A stretch of 64,000 nt of DNA from Actinophytocola sp036555685 (GCF_036555685.1 NZ_DATBKY010000273.1:4065-68064); one strand, 5' to 3'; numbered from the stretch's first letter, positions 43,488 through 52,903 are shown. Numbers and translations: made by a program. The notes: generated by a model from the letters alone, not told the origin.

Positions 43488-44753
43488 ATGGCGACCGGAA
43501 TGCCGCCCATCCCACTCGACGTCAACGGTTCGGACATTCATGCCGAAGGCGCCCGGTTGCGTGATTCGGGCTCGGTCGTGCCGGTGGAGTTGCCGGGTGG
43601 TGTACGGGCGTGGGCGGCGTGTCGACAGGACACGCTGCGCCGGTTGCTGGCCGACCCACGAGTGACCAAGGACGCGTACCGCAATTGGCCCGCGTTCATC
43701 AATGGTGAAATCGCCGAGGATTGGCCGCTGCGGATCTGGGTGTCGGTGCGGAACATGTTGAACGCCGGTGGAGACGACCACCGGCGGCTGCGGTCGTTGG
43801 TGGCCGCGGCGTTCACCGTGCGCCGCACAGCGGCGCTGCGTCCGACGATCGAGCAGATCTGCGGCCGTCTGCTCGACGAGATCGAGGCAACCCCGACGGG
43901 CGAGCCGGTCGATTTGCGGGCGGGATACGCCTACCCGCTGCCGATCGAGGTGATCTGCGGGCTGTTCGGTGTGCCCGACGACCTGCGCGCGGGCATCCGC
44001 ACGGTGGTGGACAGGTTTTTCGACAGCTCGATCACCGCCGAGCAGGCCCAGGCGAACACCGTGGCCGCCTACGAACTGTTCACCGGCCTGGTCGCGCGGA
44101 AACGCGAGCACCCCGCCGACGACCTGACCAGCGCATTGATCGCGGCGCAGAACGAGCAGGACGGTCGCCTGACAGAACCCGAGCTGGTGGACACCATGAT
44201 GCTCATGCTCTCCGCCGGCCACGAAACCACGGTGAACCTGCTCGACCACGCCATCACCGCCCTGCTGACCCACCCAGATCAACTCGCCCTCGTCCGCTCC
44301 GGGCAACGACCCTGGTCCGACGTGGTGGAGGAAGCACTGCGCTGGCAAGCTCCGGTGCCGTACCTGCCCCTCCGGTTCGCCGTCGAGGACATCGAACTCG
44401 CCGACGGTTCGGTGATTCCGCAAGGCGAAGCCATCCTGGCCGGCTATGCCGCAGCAGGCCGCGACCCCGCCGTCCACGGTGACACCGCAGACGAGTTCGA
44501 TGTCACCCGCGCCGTCAAGCAGCACCTCGCCTTCGGCTACGGCACCCACCACTGCCTCGGCGCCCCCTTGGCCCGGCTCGAAGCCGAAGTGGCATTGCCC
44601 GCGTTGTTCGCCCGGTTCCCCAGCCTCACCCTCGCGGTGTCGGCGAACGAACTGTCCACCATGGCCACATTCCTGTCCAACGGCCACAACAATCTGCCCG
44701 TTCACCCGCGACCCAGCGCGGGAACGACGGGACACTTTCAAGATCAGCGTTGA
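43488..44753 (+). CDS. Cytochrome P450 (CYP107-like)
   Basis: 421 aa. Signature sites are the I-helix MLSAGHETTVNL, the K-helix EEALR, and the heme loop FGYGTHHCLGAPLAR with Cys356 as thiolate ligand. Length and soluble N terminus are typical of bacterial class I P450s that hydroxylate macrolides, peptides or terpenes. Very strong ribosome site AGGGGGAGG (43475-43483). No ferredoxin or reductase gene is beside it, so it must borrow redox partners. There is no adjacent biosynthetic cluster except the distant 10-32 kb locus. Confidence 0.95.
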   Translation: MATGMPPIPLDVNGSDIHAEGARLRDSGSVVPVELPGGVRAWAACRQDTLRRLLADPRVTKDAYRNWPAFINGEIAEDWPLRIWVSVRNMLNAGGDDHRRLRSLVAAAFTVRRTAALRPTIEQICGRLLDEIEATPTGEPVDLRAGYAYPLPIEVICGLFGVPDDLRAGIRTVVDRFFDSSITAEQAQANTVAAYELFTGLVARKREHPADDLTSALIAAQNEQDGRLTEPELVDTMMLMLSAGHETTVNLLDHAITALLTHPDQLALVRSGQRPWSDVVEEALRWQAPVPYLPLRFAVEDIELADGSVIPQGEAILAGYAAAGRDPAVHGDTADEFDVTRAVKQHLAFGYGTHHCLGAPLARLEAEVALPALFARFPSLTLAVSANELSTMATFLSNGHNNLPVHPRPSAGTTGHFQDQR

Positions 44754-44963
44754 TCCACGGGGCGGTGCCGGACTGCCCGGACTCTCGTGCGACCGGGTCT
44801 GAACCAGCCTGGGCTTCTCGTGCGGGCACCTCAGGCCCACGTGCGCGGATTCTGTACCATCCCGCCCCGGGCGCGGCGAACGCAGACCGACCCGCAGGGT
44901 CCTCGCGGCCCGCCGATTCCGCCGAGCTTGCCGTCGTCGACGTATGAACCTTATGCGTATTGC

Positions 44964-45002
44964 GGGACCTTTGGCCCTGTCGCGCAGGGTACTGGTGCCC
45001 TG
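44964..45002 (+). promoter_or_regulatory. Two DosR/DevR-like boxes before the CBS-BON gene
   Basis: GGGACCTTTGGCCCT (44964-44978) matches the GGGAC-N-GNCCC form of actinobacterial dormancy boxes. CAGGGTACTGGTGCCCTG (44985-45002) is a second imperfect palindrome of the same GGG/CCC type, centred 22 bases on. The first lies 75 bases before the start codon. Confidence 0.45.
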
Positions 45003-45052
45003 TTCCGGCATCGCCGAAGGGGCTTTCCTCGATGCGAGCGAGGGAGGTTGCG

Positions 45053-45838
45053 GTGGCGAACGAGTTGGCCGTCGCGTCGGTGATGACGACGCGAGTGGTC
45101 ACCGTCGAGCCGGAGACCTCGCTTCGAGAGCTCGTCGCCAAGATGACCGAGTTTCGGGTCCGCGCCGTACCGGTCGTCGACCGTTATCGCCAGCCGATCG
45201 GTGTCGTGTCCCGGGCGGACCTGCCGCCTCAGCATGGATTTCCCGGCGATCTGGACGGCCGGCCGCACGGTGATCGCGGCGGCCGGGAGCGGTGGTACCA
45301 CGCGCGGGGTAGGACTGCGGCAGATTTGATGACCACCCCGGTGCGCGCGATCCACGCCGACGAACCGGTGAGCTTCGCCGCGCGGCTGCTGGCGAAGGCT
45401 CGGCTGCGCCGCCTGTTCGTCGTCAACTGGGACAGCCGTCTCGTCGGTGTGGTGGCAAGATGCGATCTGTTGCGCGTGTTCCCGCGCGGTGACGACGAGC
45501 TGCGCACTCAGATCGCCGACATGCTCCACGCTGCCAAGATCACGTCCGGAGCGGTCGAAGTCCGGGTCGACGCCGGAGTGGTGACCGTGAGTGGTGTGGT
45601 CGCTCGGCACGGCCTGGCCGACACGATCGTCCGGATGATACGAGCGCTGCCCGGTGTGACCGACGTACGTGACAACCTCGGCTACCTGGTTGACGAGGTG
45701 GTTGACGAGGTGTTTGTCGGCGGGGCGCGCAACGCCGGGTCAGAGATGGCGCAACGGGTCGTCGCCGCGGACGTTCGATTCCCACTGCCGGCGGCGCGAG
45801 CACGACCGGCGTATCAGGGCGGATTCTCGAGCGCGTAG
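45053..45838 (+). CDS. CBS-domain pair plus BON domain protein
   Basis: 261 aa. Two CBS motifs form the front part (VASVMTTRVVTVEPETSLRELVAKMTEFRVRAVPVVDRYRQPIGVVSRADL and TAADLMTTPVRAIHADEPVSFAARLLAKARLRRLFVVNWDSRLVGVVARCDLLRVF), followed by a BON domain (VEVRVDAGVVTVSGVVARHGLADTIVRMIRALPGVTDVRDNLGY). CBS pairs sense adenine nucleotides; the CBS-BON layout is common in actinobacterial stress proteins. GTG 45053 is preferred because AGGGAGG (45041-45047) fits; ATG 45032 is the alternative. DosR-like boxes upstream suggest hypoxia or redox control. Confidence 0.87.
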   Translation: MANELAVASVMTTRVVTVEPETSLRELVAKMTEFRVRAVPVVDRYRQPIGVVSRADLPPQHGFPGDLDGRPHGDRGGRERWYHARGRTAADLMTTPVRAIHADEPVSFAARLLAKARLRRLFVVNWDSRLVGVVARCDLLRVFPRGDDELRTQIADMLHAAKITSGAVEVRVDAGVVTVSGVVARHGLADTIVRMIRALPGVTDVRDNLGYLVDEVVDEVFVGGARNAGSEMAQRVVAADVRFPLPAARARPAYQGGFSSA

Positions 45839-46146
45839 ATGGGTCGGCGACCTCGGTGCCATGGCAGCGGCATCCATGGCGGCGGCATCCATGGCGGCCG
45901 ACCGGATGTCGTGATCTAGGCAGTCACGCCATGACCGCACGGTCAGCTGCTCAGCACGCTAATCCGCAGTTCGCTGGCCGCGCGGTCGCCGCAACGCTCG
46001 AAATACCGAGGCTCGCGAAGTAGTCGTCCAGGTGTGCCGCATACCCTCCCTACTGATCCGCTGGCTGCTGGCCGCTGATCTAGTGTCGTGCCAGTTCAGC
46101 GGGCCTTGGTGCCTGGAATCGCGTGACCGGAGGAGTCGATGCTGGG
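45839..46146 (+). other. Intergenic region with a short tandem repeat
   Basis: About 300 bases without a gene; a perfect 15-bp tandem repeat lies at 45868-45897. Nothing else recognised. Confidence 0.4.
45868..45897. repeat. 15-bp unit repeated twice in tandem
   Basis: Two identical 15-base units, 45868-45882 and 45883-45897, just after the CBS-BON gene. Probably replication slippage. Confidence 0.75.
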
Positions 46147-47100
46147 ATGACGGCAGGGCGACCGATGCCTACACAGGACGACGTGCTCGGGTACTTCGAC
46201 ACGCTGTCGAACTGGGGACGGTGGGGCGACGACGATGAGCTCGGCACGCTGAACCACATCTCCGACGACGTCCGGCTGGCGGCGGCGCGGGCCGTGCGCC
46301 ACGGCAGGAGCGTGTCGTGCGCGTGGGAGGTCGCCGTACCCGAAGAGATGGAGCGGTCGACGACGACGTGCCCGCGTGCGGTCGACATGCCGGGTGCCGA
46401 GCACATGCCGGCGCGCTTCCACGGCGACCGGCGCTGGGGCTTCTCGAACGAGCGGCTCGGCATCGCCTACCACGGCAACACCATCACCCACGTCGACTCG
46501 CCGTGCCACATCTTCTGGGACGGCACGATGTACAACGGCCGGTCGCACTCGTTCGTCGACGCCGCAACAGGATCGGCGTGGGCGGCCGTCACGGCGGCGG
46601 CGAACGGGATCATCACGCGTGGTGTCCTGCTGGACATCGCGGCGGTCCGCGACGTGCCGTGGTTGGAACCGGGGCAGGGGGTGTTTCCCGACGATCTGGA
46701 GGAGGCCGAGCGCCGCCAGGGTGTGCGGGTGCGATCCGGCGATGCGGTACTCCTGCGCACCGGCTACGGCCGCGTCCGGCACGAGGCCGGTGCCGCCGGC
46801 GGTTTCACGCAGGCCGGCTGGCACGCATCCTGCCTGCCGTGGCTGCATGAACGGGAGGTCGCGCTGATCGGCGCGGACACCCCCCAGGATGTTCAGCCGT
46901 CGGGGTACGACGAGGTGTTGATGCCGGTGCACGCCGTGAGCCTCGTCGCGATGGGTCTGTGGCTGCTCGACAACTGCGACCTGGAGGCGTGCGCGACGAC
47001 GGCCGCCGAGCTCGGCCAGTGGGACTTCCACCTCGCGGTCGCGCCGGTCCGCCTCGCCCGTACGTCCGGCAGCCCGGTCAACCCGATCGCCACGTTCTGA
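46147..47100 (+). CDS. Cyclase-family (kynurenine formamidase-like) metal hydrolase
   Basis: About 317 aa. The metal-binding signature of the cyclase family is clear: HGNTITHVDSPCHIFWDG, the HxGTHxDxPxH-type site with Thr replaced at one position. GDAVLLRTGYG and the C-terminal MPVHAVSLVAMGLWLLDNCDLEA are also typical. Members hydrolyse formyl amides, lactones or cyclic amides; the long N-terminal WGDDDELGTLNHI form is often seen in catabolic clusters. The start is uncertain: GTG 46123, ATG 46147 or ATG 46168; GGAGGA at 46129-46134 is somewhat far from 46147. Confidence 0.87.
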   Translation: MTAGRPMPTQDDVLGYFDTLSNWGRWGDDDELGTLNHISDDVRLAAARAVRHGRSVSCAWEVAVPEEMERSTTTCPRAVDMPGAEHMPARFHGDRRWGFSNERLGIAYHGNTITHVDSPCHIFWDGTMYNGRSHSFVDAATGSAWAAVTAAANGIITRGVLLDIAAVRDVPWLEPGQGVFPDDLEEAERRQGVRVRSGDAVLLRTGYGRVRHEAGAAGGFTQAGWHASCLPWLHEREVALIGADTPQDVQPSGYDEVLMPVHAVSLVAMGLWLLDNCDLEACATTAAELGQWDFHLAVAPVRLARTSGSPVNPIATF

Positions 47101-47259
47101 CCGCACGATGCGGCAGTGGCGCAGAGGACCTCGGTGCGGCCACGCCCCGGGACCGGTCCTCGCGACGGACCACCGGCGCGTTCTCGGGGTGCGTGAGCCC
47201 CAGACCGCAAGCCAGACGGCGAACCCGTACGGCGGCCGGTGGACTCGAAACGCGCAAAG

Positions 47260-48030
47260 ATGGCTGACATGACATTGCCTGCCCTTCCCGAGGAGTCCTT
47301 TCAGCGCGTGCTCTGTGTCGTCGCGCACCCTGACGACATGGAGTACGGCACGTCCGCGGTCGTCGCTCGCTGGACCGCACGCGACATCGAGGTCGGTTAT
47401 CTGCTGCTCACGCGGGGCGAGGCAGGCATGCCGAACCCTCCCGAGGAGACGGCACGCCTGCGCGTCGCCGAGCAGCAGAACGCCTGCGCCGTCGTGGGCG
47501 TCAAGCACCTGACCGTCCTCGAACATCCGGACGGCGTGCTCGTCTACGGCCTCGACCTGCGTCGGGACATCTGCCGGGAGATCCGCCGGTTCAAGCCCGA
47601 CGTGGTACTCACCACCGGTTACGACATCGAGACCCCCTTCGGCTTCGACCAGGCCGACCACCGCGCCGCCGGGCTCGCGACGCTCGACGCGGTACGCGAC
47701 GCGGGCAACCGGTGGGTCTTTCCGGAGCAGGTCGACGACGAGAACCTCGAACCGCACTCCGTGCGCTGGCTCATCGTTCCCGGGCTCGCCGGCTTCGGCG
47801 CGACCCACGGCGTCGACGTCACGGGGGAGCCGCTGCGCCGCGGCATCGCCTCGCTCGAGGCGCACGCCGCGTACCTGGCCGCGCTCCCGGACCACCCCGC
47901 CCCCGAGGACATCATCCCGATGTTCGCCGCGATGAGCGGCAAGGCCATGGGCGTCGAGCACGCCGTCCTGTTCCGTGCCCACGACCTGCAAGCACCACCG
48001 GCGTTGTTCACCGAAGCCATGCAGGACTGA
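47260..48030 (+). CDS. PIG-L family (GlcNAc-PI de-N-acetylase-like) deacetylase
   Basis: About 256 aa. The zinc-site motif is VVAHPDDMEYG near the start, with a later FDQADHRAAG carrying the third ligand His. The family removes acetyl groups from N-acetylglucosamine-containing molecules (mycothiol MshB, Mca, lipid and antibiotic intermediates). It lacks the length and C terminus of MshB, so it is a general PIG-L member. The start is ambiguous (GTG 47239, ATG 47260, ATG 47269) with no ribosome site for any. It lies 160 bases after the cyclase gene on the same strand. Confidence 0.88.
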   Translation: MADMTLPALPEESFQRVLCVVAHPDDMEYGTSAVVARWTARDIEVGYLLLTRGEAGMPNPPEETARLRVAEQQNACAVVGVKHLTVLEHPDGVLVYGLDLRRDICREIRRFKPDVVLTTGYDIETPFGFDQADHRAAGLATLDAVRDAGNRWVFPEQVDDENLEPHSVRWLIVPGLAGFGATHGVDVTGEPLRRGIASLEAHAAYLAALPDHPAPEDIIPMFAAMSGKAMGVEHAVLFRAHDLQAPPALFTEAMQD

Positions 48031-48130
48031 CTGGGGGTACCCGGTGCTGCCGGTGCGCCACGGACGCGTCGCCCTGTCAAGGCGTTAATCACGATCCGGA
48101 CCTCGCGCCGGCCGCTCCTAGACTCGGCCT

Positions 48131-48871
48131 GTGGGGAGCAAGGACGTCACGCTGACGACCGCCGACGGGTTGCGCCTGGACGCGCGGTGGCACCAGGGCG
48201 GCGACCGGGTCGTCGTGCTGGCGCACGGGCTCACCGTCGATCTCGAGGAGAACGGCCTGTTCGAGCCACTCGCGGCCGCGCTGGTCGCACGTGGGCTTTC
48301 GGTGCTGCGGTTCTCCTATCGCGGCCACGGCGGGAGCGACGGCATCGACACCGCGACCACGGTCGCCGGCGAGCGTATGGACCTGCGGGCGGCGATCGAC
48401 TGGGTCGGGCGGCCGGTCGCGCTGCTCGGCTCGAGTTTCGGCGCGGTCAGCGTGTCCCTCTCGCTCGCCGAGCTCGGTGACGCGGTGCGCGCGGTGGTCC
48501 TGTGGCAACCGGTGCTCGACCTGAACCGGACGTTCCTCGAGCCTGACCTGCCCCGGGGGCGCGAGCTCTACCGCGGCTGGGCCCACGGACCGATCGACAT
48601 CGAGGGCCGGTTCCGGCTCGGCGCCGCGCTGTACGCGGAGCTCGACACGATCGACCCGCGGGCGGCGTTCCTCGCGAGCCCGCAGCCCGCGCTCGTCGTG
48701 CACGGAGACGCCGACTCGCTCGTCTCGCACGAGATCGCGCGGGACACCGCGCAGCGCCGGCCCGCCACCGGATGGCATTCGGTGCGCGGCGCCGGGCACG
48801 GCTTCCTCGAGCCGGCCGCGGGCGCCGAGGTCGTCCACGTGACCGCGGAGTGGCTCGCCGCCAACGGCTAG
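48131..48871 (+). CDS. Alpha/beta hydrolase (S33/serine-aminopeptidase-like)
   Basis: 246 aa. The oxyanion loop VLAHGLTVD, nucleophile elbow LLGSSFGA, acid in VHGDADSLVS and His in GAGHGF form a complete serine hydrolase triad. The pattern FSYRGHGGSDG is typical of monoglyceride-lipase and acyl-transferase type hydrolases of about 250 aa. Cytoplasmic and stand-alone. The substrate is not predictable. It converges with the methyltransferase gene. Confidence 0.87.
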   Translation: MGSKDVTLTTADGLRLDARWHQGGDRVVVLAHGLTVDLEENGLFEPLAAALVARGLSVLRFSYRGHGGSDGIDTATTVAGERMDLRAAIDWVGRPVALLGSSFGAVSVSLSLAELGDAVRAVVLWQPVLDLNRTFLEPDLPRGRELYRGWAHGPIDIEGRFRLGAALYAELDTIDPRAAFLASPQPALVVHGDADSLVSHEIARDTAQRRPATGWHSVRGAGHGFLEPAAGAEVVHVTAEWLAANG

Positions 48872-48943
48872 CGCGTGTTCACGGCTGGGCGCTTGGTGAT
48901 CTTGGAATCCATGGGATGGTCGAACAGCGCCACGGCCAAGCGA

Positions 48944-49735
48944 TCAGGCCGGCTTGCGGCCCCATGCGGTGATCATCGGTGCGAGCATGAGGTCCAGGTC
49001 GCCGTGCGCGAGGTTCGCGAGATGCGTCTCGATCTCCTCGGTCGTGGCCAGTTCCGCGGCCAGGAGCTGGTCGCGGACGTGCTGGACCGTGGCCGCCTCC
49101 AGGACCGCGCACGCCCGTGACGCGATGGGGAAGTAGGCCTCGGCGCAAACGTCGGACAGGTCTGACTCGCGCAGCAGCCGGGGCAGCGTGCGACCGTATG
49201 CGAGGTCCGCCCCGCGCTCGGCCATCAGCGTGCGCATCCGGGCGCGCAGCCGGTTCGCCAGCGCTTCGTCGGGGCCGCGTTCGTCCGGGCAGGCGAGTGG
49301 CTGCAGGGCGGGGTCCCCGTCCTCGATCACCAGCCATCCGCCCGGCCGAAGCGCATCGATCATGACTCGCATCGCGGCCGCGCGATCCTTCAGGTGGACC
49401 AGCACCAAGCGAGCGTGGACCAGGTCGAACGTCTCCGCCGGCGGTGGGTCGCGGAGCACGTCGTGCCGGCGTACCTCGAGCGCGCCGCCGGCCGCGGGCT
49501 CGGCCCACGACACGTCGATGTCCGTGGCCAGCACCCGGCCGCTGGTCCCCACGCGCTCCGCCAGGCCGCGCGGCACCGAGACGCCGCCGGCCCCGACCTC
49601 CCAGCACCGCCATCCGTCACCGAGCCCCAGACCGTCGAGGTGGCGAAAGGTCCACGGGTCGAACAACTCGGCGAGTGCGGCGAACCGTTCGCCAGCCTCC
49701 GGGCGACGGTTGTCGAGCAGATAGCGGTTCACCAC
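48944..49735 (-). CDS. SAM-dependent class I methyltransferase
   Basis: 263 aa. Motif I is CWEVGAGGVSVPRGLAERV, motif II the acidic LATDID, motif III VRRHDVLRDPPPAETFDLVHARLVLVHL, then ALRPGGWLVIEDGD as motif post-III. It is the ubiquinone/menaquinone-type small-molecule methyltransferase fold. GTG start. Target unknown; the gene has no partner in the same orientation. Confidence 0.87.
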   Translation of the reverse strand: MVNRYLLDNRRPEAGERFAALAELFDPWTFRHLDGLGLGDGWRCWEVGAGGVSVPRGLAERVGTSGRVLATDIDVSWAEPAAGGALEVRRHDVLRDPPPAETFDLVHARLVLVHLKDRAAAMRVMIDALRPGGWLVIEDGDPALQPLACPDERGPDEALANRLRARMRTLMAERGADLAYGRTLPRLLRESDLSDVCAEAYFPIASRACAVLEAATVQHVRDQLLAAELATTEEIETHLANLAHGDLDLMLAPMITAWGRKPA

Positions 49736-49953
49736 CCCAGCATGGCCCGGGCAACGTCGTTCGGGTACCGGTGTTGACGAACGTCACGGTTGGGTCGTCG
49801 TGCGGCGTGCGCCGGGCGAGCCGAGACCTACTGACCAGACCGCCGGAACACCGCCCACGGTGCATAATCCGCATGACCAGTCCAGCATATATGGCGCAGC
49901 GTTTCTGATGCGGCCCCGCGATTCGCAGAATTGTCACGGCGCCCAGCAATCCA

Positions 49954-50826
49954 TCACTCCTCGGGCGAGCCGGACAGCGTGACCGCGGAAACTACAAGTG
50001 TGGCAACAAAGTTCTTGCTACTCGGCCGAGCAACAGGAAGGGTGAGAACTCGTGGTTCGGGAGGAGTCCCAACTATCTGGGGCTGTGGTCTGTCATCGGG
50101 CACGGTGAATACCTTCGGTAGGTCTACGAAGATCGACGTGTGCTGGTGAGGCGGCAGCGGCACGGATACGCCGAACGACAGGTCGACGTGGCGTCCGCAG
50201 TAGTCGTCTATCAACGCCCCGGCCACCTGGATCCGAAACTCGGGTTCTTCGGCAAGGGTTGCCTGCCCGCTGACCGGCGGTTCCCCTGGCGCCACGCCGG
50301 CCTTGAACTCCTGCTGGATCTGGTAAATGTCCGGATGATCCGCCGGGGCGGGCGGAGGACACTCAGAGTCAAGCTTGACCCGGGTCGCAAGTTCCTCCCG
50401 TTCTGTGCCGTTCCATGTGACGATGGAAATACGGTATGAGCTGTCGGATTCGGCCACGAGCACGTTGACGATCTTCACGTCTTTGCTGATCGAGGGGAAC
50501 CCGAGAATGTCGTGGGTGATGACCGCCCGGGAACCGGGGACGATGAACGCGGTTCCTGCGCCGATAACGACAGCCGCGACGGCCGTGATAGCTACCCAGC
50601 GAGCTCGGGGAAAGCGTGGTCGACCCTTGGTGCTCTTGGCTCGCATAATCCAGACAACGCCGTAGCCCGCCAGCAGCGCGATGGCGACGGCGACCGCGAC
50701 TGCGGATGCCGGCCGCTGCTGGGTTATCGCGACGAAAACGGCGACCAGCGCGCCCACGACGCCAATGATTGTTCCGGCGTGGTCCCACGGCTTCTTACTG
50801 TCTGATCCTGCCACTGCAACCCCCAC
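49954..50826 (-). CDS. Membrane protein of unknown function with extracellular C-terminal domain
   Basis: 290 aa. Three hydrophobic helices (AGTIIGVVGALVAVFVAIT, AVAVAVAIALLAGYGVVWIM, WVAITAVAAVVIGAGTAFIV) are followed by about 190 residues of beta-rich domain with two Cys (SECPPPA, DDYCGRHVDL). The layout and lower GC (near 58-60%) resemble the low-GC orphan at 40397-41497, though I see no direct sequence match. No family recognised. GTG start at 50826. Confidence 0.6.
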   Translation of the reverse strand: MGVAVAGSDSKKPWDHAGTIIGVVGALVAVFVAITQQRPASAVAVAVAIALLAGYGVVWIMRAKSTKGRPRFPRARWVAITAVAAVVIGAGTAFIVPGSRAVITHDILGFPSISKDVKIVNVLVAESDSSYRISIVTWNGTEREELATRVKLDSECPPPAPADHPDIYQIQQEFKAGVAPGEPPVSGQATLAEEPEFRIQVAGALIDDYCGRHVDLSFGVSVPLPPHQHTSIFVDLPKVFTVPDDRPQPQIVGTPPEPRVLTLPVARPSSKNFVATLVVSAVTLSGSPEE

Positions 50827-51126
50827 GCCGCCTCAGCACTCGGATGTCAACAAGCCAATCAACGATTCGATCGCACAGCGGTTGCGGGAGTTGCGGGCCG
50901 TCAGACGCGACGCCGCTGTCCCGCCAGCTCCGATCGCGATCGTTCCGGCAGTCTTGACCGTTTCCAGCGGAGGACCGGTCAGCGCGCGGGCGTCGAGGGT
51001 GGTGCCGCTGCGTGGATCTGATCGACTTTGCCACGGTCACGGAGATCGTCTCCCCGGGCTGATGGTTCATATCGCCTGATCCGCACGAGTGGTCGGGTGG
51101 GACTTGGGAGCTGGTTCGGGCTTGGC
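50827..51126. other. Intergenic region between the membrane orphan and qcrB-like gene
   Basis: 300 bases holding the promoter of the membrane orphan on the minus strand; no gene and no clear hairpin seen. Confidence 0.35.
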
Positions 51127-52626
51127 TCAGTCGGGTGGATCCGGGCGGTGCAGGGAGCCGGCGACCGGGCGGCCGGCGGCGCCGACCTTGTTGGCCTTCT
51201 TCGGTACCGGGATGCCGCGGTATTCGAGCGTGATCGGGCCGCCGAGGGGCTGGCGCACGTCGACGAACTCGCCGTGTGGCAGTCGTTTGATGACTCCGGT
51301 CGGGATGCCGTGCTCGAGAATCTGGCGGTCGTGCAGCCGCAGTCCGAGGCAGAGCCGGTAGGTCGCGGCGAAGGCGAGCGGCGGCAATACCACCACCGCG
51401 ACCCGGGCGGTCCAGAGCATCGTGTCCGCCGAGAGGTCGAAGCGGAACGCGAGCACGTCGATGGCGGCGGCGAGTTGCAGACAGCCGTAGAAGGCCAGCA
51501 CCGCCACGCCGAGCGCGGTTCGCTGTGGCACGTCGCGAGGTCGCTGCAGCAGGTTGTGCGGAGCGTCGTCGCGGGTGAAGCGTTGCTCGAGTCTCGGGTA
51601 CAGCGCCAGTGCCAGGAAGCTCAGCGGTAGGAACACCATTGACGGCCAGAACGACGGCGGTATCACGTAGTCGCCGAGGTGGATCTCCCACGCCGGGAAC
51701 AGCCGTACCGCGCCGTCGACCCAGCCGAAGTACCACGGCGCTGCCGAGCCCGCCGACACGTGTGCCGGGTTGCCCGGGCCGTAGTTCCAGCTGGGGTTGA
51801 CCTGGAACAACCCGCCCATGAGGGCGAGCACGCCGATAGTGGCCAGGAATGCGGTCGCCAGCCGTGGCGCGAAGCCGGGCATCAACCGGACGCCGACGAT
51901 GTTGTGTTCGGTCCGCCGGTGTCCGCGGAACTGGGCCGGCCCGATGCGACGCTGCAGAGTGGTGCGCAGCACCAGCAGCCCGATCAGGATCGCGGTCAGT
52001 GCCAGGTGCACCGCGTAGAGGCGAGGGATGATCTCGGTACCGGGAAACTCGCCGCCGAACACCGTCCAGTGCAGCCAGGTACCGACCACCGGTACCGACA
52101 GTACGTAACCGGAGATCATCCGCAGGCTGGTGTCGGAGAGCAGGTCGCCGGTCAGCAGCACTCCGGTGAAGGCCGCGAAGACTCCGGTGACCAGAAGCAG
52201 CACCGTTACTGTCCATAGTAGACGGCGTGGTCGGCGGAACCCGCCGGTGAAGAATGCTACGCAGAGGTTCACCAGTAGCGAGGCGAGGAACAGCGATGCC
52301 GCCCAGTTGTGGATCTGCCGGATCAGTAGTCCGCCGCGAACCTCGAAGGCGATGTGGAGCACGCTGGCGTAGGCGCGTGTCATGTCCATGCCGCGCAGGT
52401 TGTCGAATGGACCGTCGTACCTGGTGCCGGCCATCGACGGGTCGAAATACAGCGCCAGGTACACGCCCGTCAGGATCAGCACCACCAGGCTGGCCGCCGT
52501 GATACCGGCGATCAGTTGCGTCCAGTGGGTGGGGAAGACCTGGTTGACGCGCCGACGCAGACGTGCGGCCATAGCGAAGTGCTGGTCCGGCTGGTCCAGG
52601 GGTCGCCGGGGAGGATCGCCTGCCAT
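51127..52626 (-). CDS. QcrB-like cytochrome b paralogue lacking the heme bH ligands
   Basis: 499 aa from ATG 52626 (GAGGAAGGTG before it). Clearly an actinobacterial QcrB: FFTGGFRRPR, LLSDTSLRMISGYVLSVPVVGTWLHWTVFGGEFPGTEIIPRLYAVH, RRTEHNIVGVRLMPGF, and the PRDVPQRTA and LEHGIPTGVIKRLPHGEFVDVRQPLG tail. In helices B and D the first His of each pair (His106, His207) is kept, but the residues 14 further on are Asn120 and Arg221 instead of His. Those two normally bind heme bH. QcrA and QcrC are not nearby. It may be a one-heme or non-respiratory quinone-binding membrane protein. Confidence 0.9.
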   Translation of the reverse strand: MAGDPPRRPLDQPDQHFAMAARLRRRVNQVFPTHWTQLIAGITAASLVVLILTGVYLALYFDPSMAGTRYDGPFDNLRGMDMTRAYASVLHIAFEVRGGLLIRQIHNWAASLFLASLLVNLCVAFFTGGFRRPRRLLWTVTVLLLVTGVFAAFTGVLLTGDLLSDTSLRMISGYVLSVPVVGTWLHWTVFGGEFPGTEIIPRLYAVHLALTAILIGLLVLRTTLQRRIGPAQFRGHRRTEHNIVGVRLMPGFAPRLATAFLATIGVLALMGGLFQVNPSWNYGPGNPAHVSAGSAAPWYFGWVDGAVRLFPAWEIHLGDYVIPPSFWPSMVFLPLSFLALALYPRLEQRFTRDDAPHNLLQRPRDVPQRTALGVAVLAFYGCLQLAAAIDVLAFRFDLSADTMLWTARVAVVVLPPLAFAATYRLCLGLRLHDRQILEHGIPTGVIKRLPHGEFVDVRQPLGGPITLEYRGIPVPKKANKVGAAGRPVAGSLHRPDPPD

Positions 52627-52903
52627 CACGGACACCTTCCTCGCGGAACGATCGGTCACCATGGCGACGGGGCAGGGGGACCGCAATGTGACACGTTGGC
52701 GATGGGATGCCGGTCACAGCGCCATGCCCTGGCGGGTCGGTGCGGCCCGACGTGGCCGAACCGGACGATTTCGCCCGGAAGTGCGCCGGTAGATGTGCTC
52801 GTGGAGATAACCCTGGCAGTGTCGGCGCTGCCGTTGGTGATGGACCTGACGCACGGCACCGCCGTCCGGCGGCGGTCTGGCTCGACCGCCGCCGGCTGGT
52901 CCG

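Noticed and set aside
43350..45011. 553-residue minus-strand frame over the P450
   Set aside because: Shadow of the P450 coding strand; no recognisable domain.
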